DNA of 64,000 nt from an uncultured Desulfobulbus sp. (GTDB taxonomy: Bacteria > Desulfobacterota > Desulfobulbia > Desulfobulbales > Desulfobulbaceae). The translations under genes were made by a program, and so were the position numbers. Under the pieces are notes generated by a model. It was not told the origin of the DNA. It searched no databases and saw nothing but the letters and a program-made list of their open reading frames with translations. Positions 17,697 through 27,388 of this stretch are shown here, piece after piece; positions within the stretch are counted from its first letter, which is position 1; each line of letters opens with the position of its first letter. The stretch spans positions 4,374,710 through 4,438,709 of the forward strand of contig NZ_OY760916.1 of assembly GCF_963664075.1 (NCBI RefSeq). Direction: 5' to 3'.

Positions 17697-17814
17697 CGGC
17701 GGGTGGGCACTGAACAACGCATCTTTTTAATGAGACAACGTTTTTTGAACAAATTCAGGTATTCCTCAGTTTCACCCGCCGCCCTTAGGGGCTAAGAGAG
17801 GCCGGGGATTCAGG
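17684..17814. repeat. 131-bp inverted-repeat element overlapping the mntP 3' end
   Basis: The ends are CCTGAATCC (17684-17692) and GGATTCAGG (17806-17814). A second inner pair, GGCGGGTG (17698-17705) and CACCCGCC (17773-17780), is also complementary. The left end contains the 13-mer seen at 7694-7706. A sequence sharing TCCGTGAYGGCGGG lies just after the cardiolipin synthase-like gene near 30400. No coding capacity. The rest of the gap to argF (17815-17989) shows T-runs but no clear hairpin. Confidence 0.5.
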
Positions 17815-17989
17815 GCCTAACTTTTCTACTTATACCTCCATTCCAGCAACTCCTGGCAAAATCCCTTTGCAAACGCCCTGTTTTTTTGTATCAATTGTTT
17901 TTTTTACCCAGAGAGACATCGATGGAAATGGGTTTTTTCCCTGATATGCTTGTCGTCGTTGTCGATTCTGGATTACCAGGAAGAGTACG

Positions 17990-18913
17990 ATGAAGAAACA
18001 TCTGTTGTCATTGGGCGACTTTACACGTGAAGAACTTCGTGCCCTTATTGATCGGGCACTTGTACTGAAAAACGAAGCAAAACAGGGCATTCGCCATCAG
18101 CAGCTTGCTGGTCGCAAGATTTGTCTTTTGTTTGAAAAACCTTCCACCCGAACCCGTGTCTCCTTTGAAGCGGGCATGTATGGCCTTGGGGGACAGGTTA
18201 TTTTTATGTCGGCCAAAGAGTCCCAGCTTGGCCGTGGAGAGCCTTTAAAAGATACAGCTCGGGTACTTGCCCGCTATGTGGATGCCATTGTCGTGCGCAC
18301 CTTTGGCCAGAATGTGGTTGAAGAGCTGTCAAAATATTCTGCTGTGCCTGTGATCAATGCCTTGACCGATCTGCATCACCCCTGTCAGGTCCTCAGTGAT
18401 ATGATGACGGTGCTCGAGAAGAAAGGATCGCTGGATGCAACCAAGGTGGCCTGGATCGGTGATGGCAACAATATGGCTAACTCCTGGATCGAGGCGGCAT
18501 CGGTCATGGGGTTTCCTCTGAGCCTTGCCTGTCCTGAAGGCTTTGCTCCGAATCAGGAAATTCTGAGCAAGGCGACTGCCAGATGTCCCCAGGGAATCAC
18601 CCTGACCCAGAGCCCGGCTGAGGCAATCAAGGGCGTTGATGTGGTCAATGTGGATGTCTGGGCCTCCATGGGCCAGGAATCTGAGCAGGAGGAGCGCCTT
18701 GGTCTGTTCAAAGATTATCAGCTCAACGCAGAGTTGATGGCACAGGCGGATAAGGACGCAATATTCATGCACTGCTTGCCTGCACACCGGGGCGAAGAAG
18801 TGACCGAAGAGGTGCTTGAAGGGGAGCAGAGTGTGATTTTTGACCAGGCTGAAAATAAAATGCATATTCACGCCGCGATTTTGGAACACTTTATCCTCGG
18901 CGCGCAAAAATAA
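17990..18913 (+). CDS. argF: Ornithine carbamoyltransferase ArgF
   Basis: 307 residues. The carbamoyl-phosphate site FEKPSTRTRVSFEAGM, the LHHPCQVLSD loop, the ornithine-side WIGDGNNMANSW and the HCLPAHRGEEV motif with the active-site Cys are all intact. Converts ornithine and carbamoyl phosphate to citrulline in the cytoplasm. AGGAAGAG precedes the ATG. Separated from mntP by the repeat element, so it probably has its own promoter. Confidence 0.96.
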   Translation: MKKHLLSLGDFTREELRALIDRALVLKNEAKQGIRHQQLAGRKICLLFEKPSTRTRVSFEAGMYGLGGQVIFMSAKESQLGRGEPLKDTARVLARYVDAIVVRTFGQNVVEELSKYSAVPVINALTDLHHPCQVLSDMMTVLEKKGSLDATKVAWIGDGNNMANSWIEAASVMGFPLSLACPEGFAPNQEILSKATARCPQGITLTQSPAEAIKGVDVVNVDVWASMGQESEQEERLGLFKDYQLNAELMAQADKDAIFMHCLPAHRGEEVTEEVLEGEQSVIFDQAENKMHIHAAILEHFILGAQK

Positions 18914-19061
18914 TAAGGTTCTGGTGATTCCCCTCTCATGGAAGAGGGCTCTGCGTATTTTCTTCGTCGCAATGTACGAATGGCGGTGGAAAAATCCCGA
19001 TGCATGGCCTAATCTTCTACAGAGTCATGTCACCAGGTAAGCCTCAACACCAATACAAATC

Positions 19062-19076
19062 GATCTCATAGAGATC
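19062..19076. promoter_or_regulatory. Palindrome next to the argG ribosome site
   Basis: GATCTC-ATA-GAGATC is a perfect 15-bp dyad ending 13 nt before the argG ATG and just ahead of its weak ribosome site. It could be an operator or a translation-modulating hairpin; nothing in the sequence decides between them. Confidence 0.25.
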
Positions 19077-19089
19077 ACAGAGTGGAATT

Positions 19090-20289
19090 ATGTCGATCAA
19101 CAAGATTGTACTCGCCTATTCCGGCGGGTTGGATACCTCGGTTATTTTAAAATGGTTGGCCAATGAGTATGACTGCTCCGTTGTTGCCTATTCAGCCGAT
19201 ATCGGCCAGAAAGAGGACTGGGATGCGGTCCGTGAAAAAGGTATGGCGACCGGTGCGGAAAAGGTGGTTATCTCCGATCTGCGCGAGGAGTTTGTCCGTG
19301 ATTACATTTTTCCCGCCTTTCGCGCCAATGCGATCTATGAGGGCTCCTATCTTCTGGGCACCTCGCTGGCTCGTCCTCTGATTGCCAAAGAGCAGGTACG
19401 TATCGCTGCCGAAGAAGGAGCTGATGCGGTCAGCCACGGCGCCACCGGTAAGGGGAATGATCAGGTGCGTTTTGAGCTGAGCTACCTGGCGCTCAACCCT
19501 AAGCTGACCATTGTTGCTCCCTGGCGTATCTGGGATCTGAATTCCCGTGCCAAACTGGTTGCCTTTGCTAAAGAGCATAATATTCCCGTTCCGGTAACCA
19601 AGAAAAACCCCTACAGCTCCGATGAGAACCTGCTGCATATCAGCTTTGAGGGCGGTATTCTTGAGGATCCGTGGAACGAGCCGGATGAGGATATGTTCAA
19701 ACTCTCCGTTTCACCGGAGAAGGCACCGGACACCCCTACCTATATTGAGATCGATTTCGAGCAGGGCAATCCTGTGGCCATCGATGGCGAGCGTCTTGGA
19801 CCGGTTGGTATCATGACCAAACTCAATACCCTGGGCGGAGCCAATGGTATTGGTCGTCTGGATATGGTGGAAAACCGTTATGTGGGCATGAAGTCCCGTG
19901 GTGTCTACGAGACCCCCGGCGGTACCATCCTTCGGGCAGCACACCGCGATCTGGAAACCATCACCCTGGATCGTGAGGTCCTGAGTGTGCGTGATTCCTT
20001 GGTGCCGCGTTATTCCCAGTTGATCTACAACGGCTTCTGGTTCTCGCCAGAGATGCAGCTGCTGCAGAAAACCATGGATGAAGCGCAGACCACAGTGAAC
20101 GGAACGGTTCGCCTGAAGCTCTACAAAGGCAACTGCATTCCGGTTGGCCGTAAATCAGATAACTCGCTCTACTCCGAGTCCTTTGCTACCTTTGAAGAGG
20201 ACGAAGTTTACAATCAGGCGGATGCAACCGGTTTCATTCGGTTGAACGCACTGCGCCTGAAAATTCAAGCGTATCAACGGAACAAATAA
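19090..20289 (+). CDS. argG: Argininosuccinate synthase ArgG
   Basis: 399 residues, the short bacterial form. The N-terminal PP-loop [15 protein letters not shown] binds [19 protein letters not shown] and the citrulline/aspartate-binding [11 protein letters not shown] are present. Joins citrulline and aspartate. The stop lies 2 nt before the GTG start of argH, so the two are cotranscribed. Confidence 0.97.
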   Translation: MSINKIVLAYSGGLDTSVILKWLANEYDCSVVAYSADIGQKEDWDAVREKGMATGAEKVVISDLREEFVRDYIFPAFRANAIYEGSYLLGTSLARPLIAKEQVRIAAEEGADAVSHGATGKGNDQVRFELSYLALNPKLTIVAPWRIWDLNSRAKLVAFAKEHNIPVPVTKKNPYSSDENLLHISFEGGILEDPWNEPDEDMFKLSVSPEKAPDTPTYIEIDFEQGNPVAIDGERLGPVGIMTKLNTLGGANGIGRLDMVENRYVGMKSRGVYETPGGTILRAAHRDLETITLDREVLSVRDSLVPRYSQLIYNGFWFSPEMQLLQKTMDEAQTTVNGTVRLKLYKGNCIPVGRKSDNSLYSESFATFEEDEVYNQADATGFIRLNALRLKIQAYQRNK

Positions 20290-20291
20290 AC

Positions 20292-21689
20292 GTGGCTGAG
20301 CAACAAAAATCAGAGAAAATGTGGGGCGGTCGCTTTGCTGAGGCGACCGCTGCCTCGGTTGAGGACTACAGCGCCTCCATCCAGTACGATGCCCGCCTCT
20401 ATCGCCATGACATCAAGGGCTCCAAGGCGCATGCACGCATGCTGGCCCGTCAGGGGTTGATCACAGATGCAGAATGCGATGCGATTCTCCAGGGCTTGAC
20501 CGAGATCAAGGCAGAAATTGATCGTGGTGAGTTTGTCTTTAAGCCCGAGCTTGAAGATATTCACATGAATATCGAAAAGGCGCTCACTGACCGCATTGGC
20601 GCTGCCGGGGCTAAACTGCACACTGCCCGCAGCCGTAACGATCAGGTCAATCTTGATTTCCGCCTCTACCTCCGTGATGAGGCAGATACCCTGGATACGT
20701 TGCTTAAAGAGGTGCAACGCAGCTTTGCCCGTATGGCCCGCAAATATCTCGGTGCGGTGATGCCCGGCTACACCCACATGCAGCGGGCGCAGCCGGTCCT
20801 GCTCTCCCATCACATGCTGGCCTATGTGGAGATGTTTCAGCGTGATCGTGACCGTTTAGCTGGCTGCCGTACACGTATCGATGTCTTGCCGCTTGGTTCT
20901 GCTGCCATGGCTGGAACCGGTCTGCCCATTGATCGTCAGTTTGTTGCCGATGAACTCGGCTTTGCCGCGATCAGTGCCAACTCCATGGACACCAGCGGAG
21001 ATAGGGATTTTGCCCTGGAGATGCTCTTTTGTCTCAACCTGATTCAGGTTCACCTGAGCCGTCTCTCCGAGGAGCTGGTGCTCTGGTCCTCCAAGGAGTT
21101 TGAGTTTGTTCGTATCGGGGATCGCTATTGCACGGGTTCCTCGATTATGCCGCAGAAGAAAAACCCGGATATTCCTGAGTTGATGCGCGGTAAAACCGGG
21201 CGGGTGACGGGCGCGCTCATGTCCCTGCTGATGACCATGAAGGGACTGCCCCTGACTTATAACCGGGATCTGCAGGAAGACAAAGAGCAGGTCTTTGACG
21301 CGTTGGATACGGTCAAGGCCAGCCTTTCAATCACTGCCGAGCTTATGGATAATACCGAATTCAACGTTGAACGTCTGAAGGCGGCGACCATTGGCGGCTT
21401 TATGACGGCAACCGATCTGGCCGATTATCTGGTCAAGCGTAACATGCCCTTTCGCCAGGCTCATGGTGTGGTTGGGCGTATTGTAGCCCTCTGCCAGGAG
21501 CGTGACTGCGAATTGATAGACCTGAGCCTTGCGGAACTGCAGGAGCATTCAGAGCTGATTGAAGCAGATATCTTTGAGGTCCTCTCTGTTGAAGGATCGA
21601 TCAACAGTCGACTCTCGGCGGGTGGAACCGCGCAGGTGCGGGTAGCGGAAGCGCTGGCCAAGGTCGAACAACAGCTGGGAAGCAAATAA
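20292..21689 (+). CDS. argH: Argininosuccinate lyase ArgH
   Basis: 465 residues of the fumarase/aspartase superfamily. Begins at GTG with [15 protein letters not shown]; the conserved WGGRF supports this start. The C2 segment ([18 protein letters not shown]) and the signature [12 protein letters not shown] are intact. Releases arginine and fumarate, the last step of the pathway. Its stop overlaps the start of the next gene by one base. Confidence 0.97.
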   Translation: MAEQQKSEKMWGGRFAEATAASVEDYSASIQYDARLYRHDIKGSKAHARMLARQGLITDAECDAILQGLTEIKAEIDRGEFVFKPELEDIHMNIEKALTDRIGAAGAKLHTARSRNDQVNLDFRLYLRDEADTLDTLLKEVQRSFARMARKYLGAVMPGYTHMQRAQPVLLSHHMLAYVEMFQRDRDRLAGCRTRIDVLPLGSAAMAGTGLPIDRQFVADELGFAAISANSMDTSGDRDFALEMLFCLNLIQVHLSRLSEELVLWSSKEFEFVRIGDRYCTGSSIMPQKKNPDIPELMRGKTGRVTGALMSLLMTMKGLPLTYNRDLQEDKEQVFDALDTVKASLSITAELMDNTEFNVERLKAATIGGFMTATDLADYLVKRNMPFRQAHGVVGRIVALCQERDCELIDLSLAELQEHSELIEADIFEVLSVEGSINSRLSAGGTAQVRVAEALAKVEQQLGSK

Positions 21690-22738
21690 TGAGACGGGAA
21701 GAACGGTTGGTTAAAACGGCACTCTCACTGGTGACGGCGGGTGTCCTTGTCTGTGCAGGTTGCGGGTTTAAAGACAAACCTGTCTCCCCCCAACAGGTTC
21801 TTCCCCAGGCTGTTCCTGATTTACGGGTCAAGCTCAACCCTCAAGGGGCAACGCTGAGCTGGAGCTACCCGCAAAAGACCATAACCGGTGAGGCCGTTGA
21901 AGAGATTGATGGCTTTGAGCTCTTTCAGGCCGAAATCCCTGAGGATGATTTTTGTCCGTCATGTCCCATTCCCTACCGGACAGTTATAGATGTGGACGGT
22001 GGCTATGTGGTGCCAGGAAGTACGAAAACCGCTGTCTATGAAGTGCGAGGCCTACGCCCAGGCAACCTCTATTATTTCAAGGTGCGCAGTAAAAGTGGCT
22101 GGTGGCGTGAATCAAAGGATTCCAATGAAATCTCTTTTCTCTGGCAAACACCTCCCCGCACTCCCCAAAGCCTGAGTGTCTTGAGTGGGGATGGTGAAAA
22201 CACGCTGCAGTGGCAACCGGTCACAGAGCTCACCACCGGTGAAAAAATAAGCGCACCTCTGCAATACCGGATTTTTCGTGGAGTTGACGGAGCCGGGGTT
22301 GCACCCTACGGCTCGCCACTGACCACCAGCAGCTACCGTGATACCGGTGTAAAGAACGGTAGCCGTTACACCTACCAGGTGCAGGCCGAAAATATCTATA
22401 CCCACGGCACCATTGTCGGCCCCTTAAGTGAGCCTGTTTTTGCCACACCCACCGATCAGACCGCGCCACCAGTGGTGAGCCAGATAGCCGCCATGCGCAC
22501 GGAGATGGGGGTGAAGGTTTTCTGGGAGGATGTTTCCGCAAGCGATCTTGCTGGCTATCGGGTCTATCGGCGGCATGCAGGCGAGGCTCCTGTCCAGGTG
22601 GGAGAGGTCAGTCTTCCCTATACACTGTTCGTCGATCAGAACCCTCCATCTGGTCTTCTCTATTATTCGGTAAGCAGTTTTGACGACCAGGATCCGGCCA
22701 ACGAGAGTAAACGCTCCGTGGAAGCAAGGGCCGAATAG
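21689..22738 (+). CDS. Putative lipoprotein with three fibronectin type III-like domains
   Basis: 349 residues. A short basic N-terminus and hydrophobic stretch end in VCAGC, where Cys25 is the likely lipidated residue; Cys at the -3 position is unusual. Three beta-sandwich units follow at about 45-150, 155-250 and 255-345, each with Fn3-like features (VYEVRGLRPGNLYYFKVRSK; YRDTGVKNGSRYTYQVQAEN; GYRVYRRHAGEAP). Coupled to argH by a one-base overlap and 62 nt before dapF. In many proteobacteria a small lipoprotein gene (lptM/yifL) precedes dapF; this protein occupies that place but is far larger. Role unknown, probably envelope. Confidence 0.75.
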   Translation: MRREERLVKTALSLVTAGVLVCAGCGFKDKPVSPQQVLPQAVPDLRVKLNPQGATLSWSYPQKTITGEAVEEIDGFELFQAEIPEDDFCPSCPIPYRTVIDVDGGYVVPGSTKTAVYEVRGLRPGNLYYFKVRSKSGWWRESKDSNEISFLWQTPPRTPQSLSVLSGDGENTLQWQPVTELTTGEKISAPLQYRIFRGVDGAGVAPYGSPLTTSSYRDTGVKNGSRYTYQVQAENIYTHGTIVGPLSEPVFATPTDQTAPPVVSQIAAMRTEMGVKVFWEDVSASDLAGYRVYRRHAGEAPVQVGEVSLPYTLFVDQNPPSGLLYYSVSSFDDQDPANESKRSVEARAE

Positions 22739-22800
22739 TCTGCTCAAACAGGTGGCCTTCAGCAGGCCTCACGACATCCCACAACGATAAAGAGCCTTTG

Positions 22801-23637
22801 ATGCAGCGAATTACCCGGCCGATCCCCTTTTGGAAAATGAGTGGAGCCGGCAACGATTTTATTGTCATTGATCATCGCCAACCTCTCATTGCCCCCGAGT
22901 TGATGCCTGAATTTGCCCGCCGGGTCTGTCGCAGAAAATTTTCTGCGGGAGCGGATGGGCTTTTTTTGCTTGAACCTTCTCAGCGGGCGGATTTTAAATG
23001 GCGTTTTTTTAATGCAGATGGGTCAGAAGCCGAGATGTGCGGCAACGGTGCTCGCTGTGTGGCCCGTTTCGCGTATCTGCACGGCATGGCTGCCGCTCGC
23101 ATGCGTTTTGAGACATTGGCAGGCATTGTGGAAGCTACCGTGGCAGATACCCAGGTGACCATCGGTATGACGCCACCGCACTCCTTTTGTTTTGATCGTC
23201 AGGTAGAGGTGGCAGGCGAGCTTTTTATGGTGCACAGTGTCGATACCGGCGTGCCGCATGCCGTGATTTTTGTCGATGATATCGAGGCCACAGATGTTGT
23301 CGGTTTGGGGCGTCAGCTCCGCCATCATCCAATGTTTGCCCCGGCCGGAACCAATGTGAATTTTGTCGGTCAGAAAGAGGAGACCTTTTTCATTCGAACC
23401 TATGAACGTGGGGTTGAGGATGAAACCATGGCCTGCGGGACGGGGGTAGTCGCCACAGCCCTGATTGCGGCAGCGAAAGCAATGACCAGCTCGCCGGTGG
23501 AAATTATCACAGCCGGGGGTACAGCACTCAAGGTCCAGTTTACAGGTCTCAGCGAGAAAAGCGCGGAGCAGGTTTTGTTACAGGGGCCCGCCGCCCTGAT
23601 CTATAAGGGCGAGCTGAGTCCTGAAGCGCTGTGGTGA
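22801..23637 (+). CDS. dapF: Diaminopimelate epimerase DapF
   Basis: 278 residues from ATG 22801 (a TTG directly before it is also in frame). Two catalytic cysteines are visible: Cys80 in EMCGNGARCVARF and Cys212 in TMACGTGVVATAL. It converts LL- to meso-diaminopimelate for peptidoglycan and lysine. MSGAGNDFIVID near the N-terminus is a family signature. Followed after ~120 nt by dapA and then dapB. Confidence 0.96.
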   Translation: MQRITRPIPFWKMSGAGNDFIVIDHRQPLIAPELMPEFARRVCRRKFSAGADGLFLLEPSQRADFKWRFFNADGSEAEMCGNGARCVARFAYLHGMAAARMRFETLAGIVEATVADTQVTIGMTPPHSFCFDRQVEVAGELFMVHSVDTGVPHAVIFVDDIEATDVVGLGRQLRHHPMFAPAGTNVNFVGQKEETFFIRTYERGVEDETMACGTGVVATALIAAAKAMTSSPVEIITAGGTALKVQFTGLSEKSAEQVLLQGPAALIYKGELSPEALW

Positions 23638-23759
23638 GCGCTCAAGGGTTCAGGGGCAGGCTGCAAAGAGATCAAAAAAATAAAGAGTTACCGGCCGGAG
23701 GGATTGCCGCGCTGGGGGAAGCCTCCATTTGTTGGAGAAAGATACATGACAGGAGAAGA

Positions 23760-24644
23760 ATGATGGAGCGATTTGAGGGAGCGATAACCGCATTGGTCAC
23801 CCCCATGCGAAATGGCCAAGTTGATGAGCAGGGGCTGGTCGATCTGATTGAATTTCAGATTGCAAGCGGGATTCATGGTATCGTCCCCTGTGGAACGACC
23901 GGTGAATCGGCAACCTTGAGTTTTAAGGAGCATAAGCGGGTCATCGAACTCACGGTGCAGACGGTGCAGGGCAGAATCCCTGTTATTGCCGGGACCGGGG
24001 CCAACAATACCCTGGAAGCCATTGAGTTGACTGAATCAGCCAAGGAGTCAGGGGCTGACGCGGTGCTTTCCGTTGTTCCTTATTATAACAAACCCAGTCA
24101 GGAAGGCCTGTACCAGCATTTTGCCGCCATCCTTGAGGCTGTCGATGTCCCCATGGTGCTGTATAATGTTCCCGGGCGGACAGTCACCAATATGTTGCCG
24201 GCAACGGTCGCCCGGCTGTCTACCCACCCGAACGTGGTCGGCATCAAAGAGGCCTCGGGCAATCTCAGTCAGATCTCTGAGATTATCAAGCTCTGCCCGC
24301 AGGATTTTATCGTGCTTTCCGGTGATGATTTTACCGCCATGCCCACAGCCATGATCGGTGGCAGAGGCGTCATCTCGGTAGTCTCCAACCTTGAGCCTGC
24401 AAAAACCGCGCAGATGATGGAGGCGGCTATGGGGGGCGATGTGGCTAAGGCCAAGGCATTGCATTATGAACTCTTTGATCTGATGGGCGCCATGTTCTGT
24501 TATCCAAGTCCAGCACCAGCCAAGAAAGGGTTGGAGTTGATGGGTAAAATCGGCTCCAGTGAGGTACGACTGCCCATGACCGCAATCGATGCAGCTGGCG
24601 AGGACCGTCTAACCCGCGACATGAAAGGTTGTGGGCTGCTTTAA
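23760..24644 (+). CDS. dapA: 4-Hydroxy-tetrahydrodipicolinate synthase DapA
   Basis: 294 residues, TIM-barrel class I aldolase family. The GTTGES loop, Tyr135 in VLYNVPGRT and the Schiff-base Lys163 in VVGIKEASGN are intact. Condenses aspartate semialdehyde with pyruvate. Two ATGs stand in tandem at 23760 and 23763, preceded by GGAG; a longer in-frame extension to 23631 has no family similarity and overlaps dapF, so I reject it. Confidence 0.96.
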   Translation: MMERFEGAITALVTPMRNGQVDEQGLVDLIEFQIASGIHGIVPCGTTGESATLSFKEHKRVIELTVQTVQGRIPVIAGTGANNTLEAIELTESAKESGADAVLSVVPYYNKPSQEGLYQHFAAILEAVDVPMVLYNVPGRTVTNMLPATVARLSTHPNVVGIKEASGNLSQISEIIKLCPQDFIVLSGDDFTAMPTAMIGGRGVISVVSNLEPAKTAQMMEAAMGGDVAKAKALHYELFDLMGAMFCYPSPAPAKKGLELMGKIGSSEVRLPMTAIDAAGEDRLTRDMKGCGLL

Positions 24645-24667
24645 TTTCAGCAGAGAGGAAACAGACT

Positions 24668-25480
24668 ATGACCAAGGTTATTGTAGCCGGTGCAGCCGGA
24701 AGAATGGGACAGCGGATTATTCATATGGTCCTGAACCATCCCGAGCTGGTCCTTTCCGGTGCTTTTGAGCGTCCAGGCAGTTCGGCGCTGGGAAAAGATG
24801 CCGGAGCCATCAGCGGGCTTGGAGAGACGGGGGTCACCATCAGCGAGGGCATTGAATCGGTCATTGAAGGCGCGGATGTCCTTATTGATTTTACCTTCCA
24901 TGAGGCGACAGTGGGATTTGCCCAGATCGCCGCTCAACATGGTGTGGCCATGGTTATCGGGACAACCGGTCTCAGTGGTGAGGAACTGACCACTATCAAG
25001 GGGCTTGCCGAGGGCAATTTTCCCTGTGTCCAATCGCCCAATATGGCCGTTGGGGTGAATGTGCTCTTCAAACTGGTGGAAAAGGCTGCCTCCGTTCTTG
25101 GTGACGCCTATGATGTGGAGATTGTCGAGGCCCATCACCGGATGAAAAAAGATGCCCCCTCGGGAACCGCACTGAAACTTGGCCAGATGGCAGCAGGCGC
25201 CCTGGGCCGTGATCTCGATACGGTCGGAGTTATGGAGCGCAACGGCATCATCGGCGAGCGCACCGATAAAGAGATCGGCATTCAGACCATCCGTGGCGGT
25301 GATATCGTCGGTGAGCATACCGTGTACTTCGCCGGGGCAGGCGAGCGAGTCGAGATCACACATCGGGCGACCAGCCGGGATAATTTTGCCCGTGGAGCAG
25401 CCCTGGCAGCGGCCTGGGTCGGTCAACAGCCCAAGGGGATGTATACTATGTTTGATGTGCTGGATTTGGCTAATTTTTAG
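24668..25480 (+). CDS. dapB: 4-Hydroxy-tetrahydrodipicolinate reductase DapB
   Basis: 270 residues. N-terminal NAD(P)H-binding VAGAAGRMGQRII, the central DFTFHEA, VIGTTGLS, and the catalytic/substrate motif EAHHRMKKDAPSGTAL are present. Reduces the DapA product. GAGAGGAA upstream marks the start at 24668, 23 nt after dapA. The stop is 3 nt before the second inverted-repeat element. Confidence 0.96.
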   Translation: MTKVIVAGAAGRMGQRIIHMVLNHPELVLSGAFERPGSSALGKDAGAISGLGETGVTISEGIESVIEGADVLIDFTFHEATVGFAQIAAQHGVAMVIGTTGLSGEELTTIKGLAEGNFPCVQSPNMAVGVNVLFKLVEKAASVLGDAYDVEIVEAHHRMKKDAPSGTALKLGQMAAGALGRDLDTVGVMERNGIIGERTDKEIGIQTIRGGDIVGEHTVYFAGAGERVEITHRATSRDNFARGAALAAAWVGQQPKGMYTMFDVLDLANF

Positions 25481-25483
25481 ACC

Positions 25484-25641
25484 GTGCCCATCCATAAATG
25501 GTCTTTTTGCCCAATTTCTGCGTTATGCTCAAAATTTTATCCTCGGAATATCATTTATATGCCTGCGGTAAAATTTTTCGCATGCCTCGGAGTCGGGGCT
25601 TACCTGAACTTGAACAAAAATCCTCATTTCTAGACAGGCAC
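25484..25641. mobile_element. MITE-like inverted-repeat element, copy 2
   Basis: 158 bp. The left end GTGCCCATCCATAAATGG is nearly the same as copy 1, and the right end reads GTGCCTGTCTAGA in reverse. The core shares long runs with copy 1 (CCTCGGAATATCAT, GGTAAAATTTTTCGCATGCC, TGAACTTGAACAAAAATCC) and has an added CGGAGTCGGGGCTTACC block also present in copy 3. No flanking duplication is visible. Lies between dapB and folK. Confidence 0.7.
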
Positions 25642-25684
25642 GGGGGGGAGCCCTTCCCTTAAAGGGATTGAGCAAAATTGAATA

Positions 25685-26203
25685 ATGGAGAGTCAACAAC
25701 ACCAGGCGGTTATCGGCCTCGGCGCAAATCTTGGTAACGCGGGTCAGACCCTGCAGCAAGCCTGGCAGGCGCTTGATGCGTGCCCTGAGGTCCGCTGCAC
25801 CCATTTATCCCAGCCGTATCGAAGCCAGCCGCTGGGTATGGAGAGTACCCACTGGTTCATCAATGCGGTGGGCATTGTGACCACCACGCTCTCCCCAGAT
25901 GCACTGCTTGGCACCCTGCAGCGTGTGGAATATCAGTTTGGGCGTCGTCGTGATTCCAAGGTGAGGGGATACCTGGATCGTCCCCTTGATCTAGATCTGC
26001 TCCTCTATGAAGAGTGCATCCTTAATACGGCACAGCTGACGCTTCCTCATCCGCGAATGTCCAGGCGACGATTTGTGCTTGCTCCTCTTGGCGAACTCGC
26101 AGGAGAGATTACGATTTCGCCTTTTGCCTGTTCTGTATCGGAGTGGGCACGAGTCCACCTGCAGCAGGTCACTGATCAGCAGGTTGTTGTGTCCTCGTGG
26201 TAG
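25685..26203 (+). CDS. folK: HPPK, folate biosynthesis pyrophosphokinase FolK
   Basis: 172 residues. Family landmarks are GLGANLG at the start, YRSQPLGMESTHWFINAV, RPLDLDLLLYEE with the Mg-binding Asp pair, and LPHPRMSRRRFVLAPL. Transfers pyrophosphate to hydroxymethyl-dihydropterin. The ribosome site is weak. Stands alone behind the repeat element. Confidence 0.93.
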   Translation: MESQQHQAVIGLGANLGNAGQTLQQAWQALDACPEVRCTHLSQPYRSQPLGMESTHWFINAVGIVTTTLSPDALLGTLQRVEYQFGRRRDSKVRGYLDRPLDLDLLLYEECILNTAQLTLPHPRMSRRRFVLAPLGELAGEITISPFACSVSEWARVHLQQVTDQQVVVSSW

Positions 26204-26325
26204 CGTGGGAAGCTCTGCGTCGGTTTTCATGGATGTAACTGCAATACGGTTAGACTTTTGAAGAGGCAGAGCTATAATACACATGCTGCAGAGAGCCTAA
26301 AGCTAGGAAGAAAACAGAGACTATT

Positions 26326-26601
26326 ATGACACCACTTCGCCTGTTAATCCTGGCCATACTTGTTTATATTGGATGGCGTATGCTCCGCCGAAGCCTGAGT
26401 AACAATGCTCAGCAATCGGTTTCACCGGAGCCACCACCTGAAGAAGATCCTCAGGATGTGCTGGTAGAGGATCCCGTCTGCCACCTCCTGATCCCAAAAC
26501 ACCAGGCGCTTCGATTGCGTCAGGATGGAAAAACCTACTATTTCTGCAGCGAACAATGCTGTGATCAATTTGCTGAACAAAGCCAACAAGGAGAGCAATG
26601 A
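26326..26601 (+). CDS. Membrane-anchored YHS/TRASH-type metal-binding protein
   Basis: 91 residues. A single N-terminal helix (residues ~4-20) is followed by basic residues, a proline/glutamate linker, then a YHS-like module: DPVCHLLIP and [12 protein letters not shown]. The cysteines suit binding of a soft metal such as copper. ATGA overlap couples it to the transaldolase gene downstream, although no functional link is known. Confidence 0.72.
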   Translation: MTPLRLLILAILVYIGWRMLRRSLSNNAQQSVSPEPPPEEDPQDVLVEDPVCHLLIPKHQALRLRQDGKTYYFCSEQCCDQFAEQSQQGEQ

Positions 26602-27242
26602 AGTTTTTTATCGATACCGCCAACATTGATGAGATTAAAAAGGCCCTGGCCCTGGGCATGGTCGATGGTGTGACCACCAACCCGTCTCTTGTGGCCAAAG
26701 AACCTCGTCCTTTTCTGGACATCCTCAAAGAGATATGCTCCCTGGTTGAAGGACCTGTCAGTGCCGAGGTTGTCAGCCTGGATGCCGAGGGCATGGTTGC
26801 CGAGGCTCGCGAGCTGGTGAAAATAGCGGACAACATCGTCATCAAAATTCCCATGATCGAGGAAGGCCTGAAAGCGGTTAAGATTTTGAGTGCCGAAGGT
26901 ATAAAAACCAACGTTACTCTGATCTTTTCCAGTGCACAGGCACTCCTGGCTGCCAAGGCCGGTGCCTCCTATGTGAGCCCCTTCGTTGGCCGTCTGGATG
27001 ATATTTCCATTAACGGTTTGGACCTGGTTGCCGATATAATGTCAATACTGCGTAACTACGGGTATGCCACCGAGGTTATTGTTGCCTCTGTTCGCAGCCC
27101 GATGCATGTGGTTGAGTCAGCGCTTCTTGGTGCTGATATCGCCACCATCCCCTACAAAGTCATTGCCCAGCTGGCCAAACATCCGCTGACCGATATCGGT
27201 ATGCAGCAGTTCCTGGCGGACTGGGAAAAACGGCAGAAGTAA
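26598..27242 (+). CDS. Fructose-6-phosphate aldolase / short transaldolase
   Basis: 214 residues, the small (~220) decameric class of transaldolases. [26 protein letters not shown] and the Schiff-base Lys83 in NIVIKIPM are intact, as is the C-terminal FLADWEK. Whether it acts as transaldolase in the pentose phosphate pathway or as FSA-type aldolase cannot be told from sequence alone. AAGGAGAG precedes the ATG, which overlaps the YHS gene. Confidence 0.9.
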   Translation: MKFFIDTANIDEIKKALALGMVDGVTTNPSLVAKEPRPFLDILKEICSLVEGPVSAEVVSLDAEGMVAEARELVKIADNIVIKIPMIEEGLKAVKILSAEGIKTNVTLIFSSAQALLAAKAGASYVSPFVGRLDDISINGLDLVADIMSILRNYGYATEVIVASVRSPMHVVESALLGADIATIPYKVIAQLAKHPLTDIGMQQFLADWEKRQK

Positions 27243-27388
27243 GGTCAATTTCGCGGCCATGCAACGCTCCTCTGGTTTGACTGACTGGAGGAGCGCGCAA
27301 GGAAGAACGAAACTTTCACCTTCTGGTCAGATCCTGTCCCCAATCTGAGGGTGAGTGCGCCAACTTCTGTAGCTGAGAGAGATAGCCC

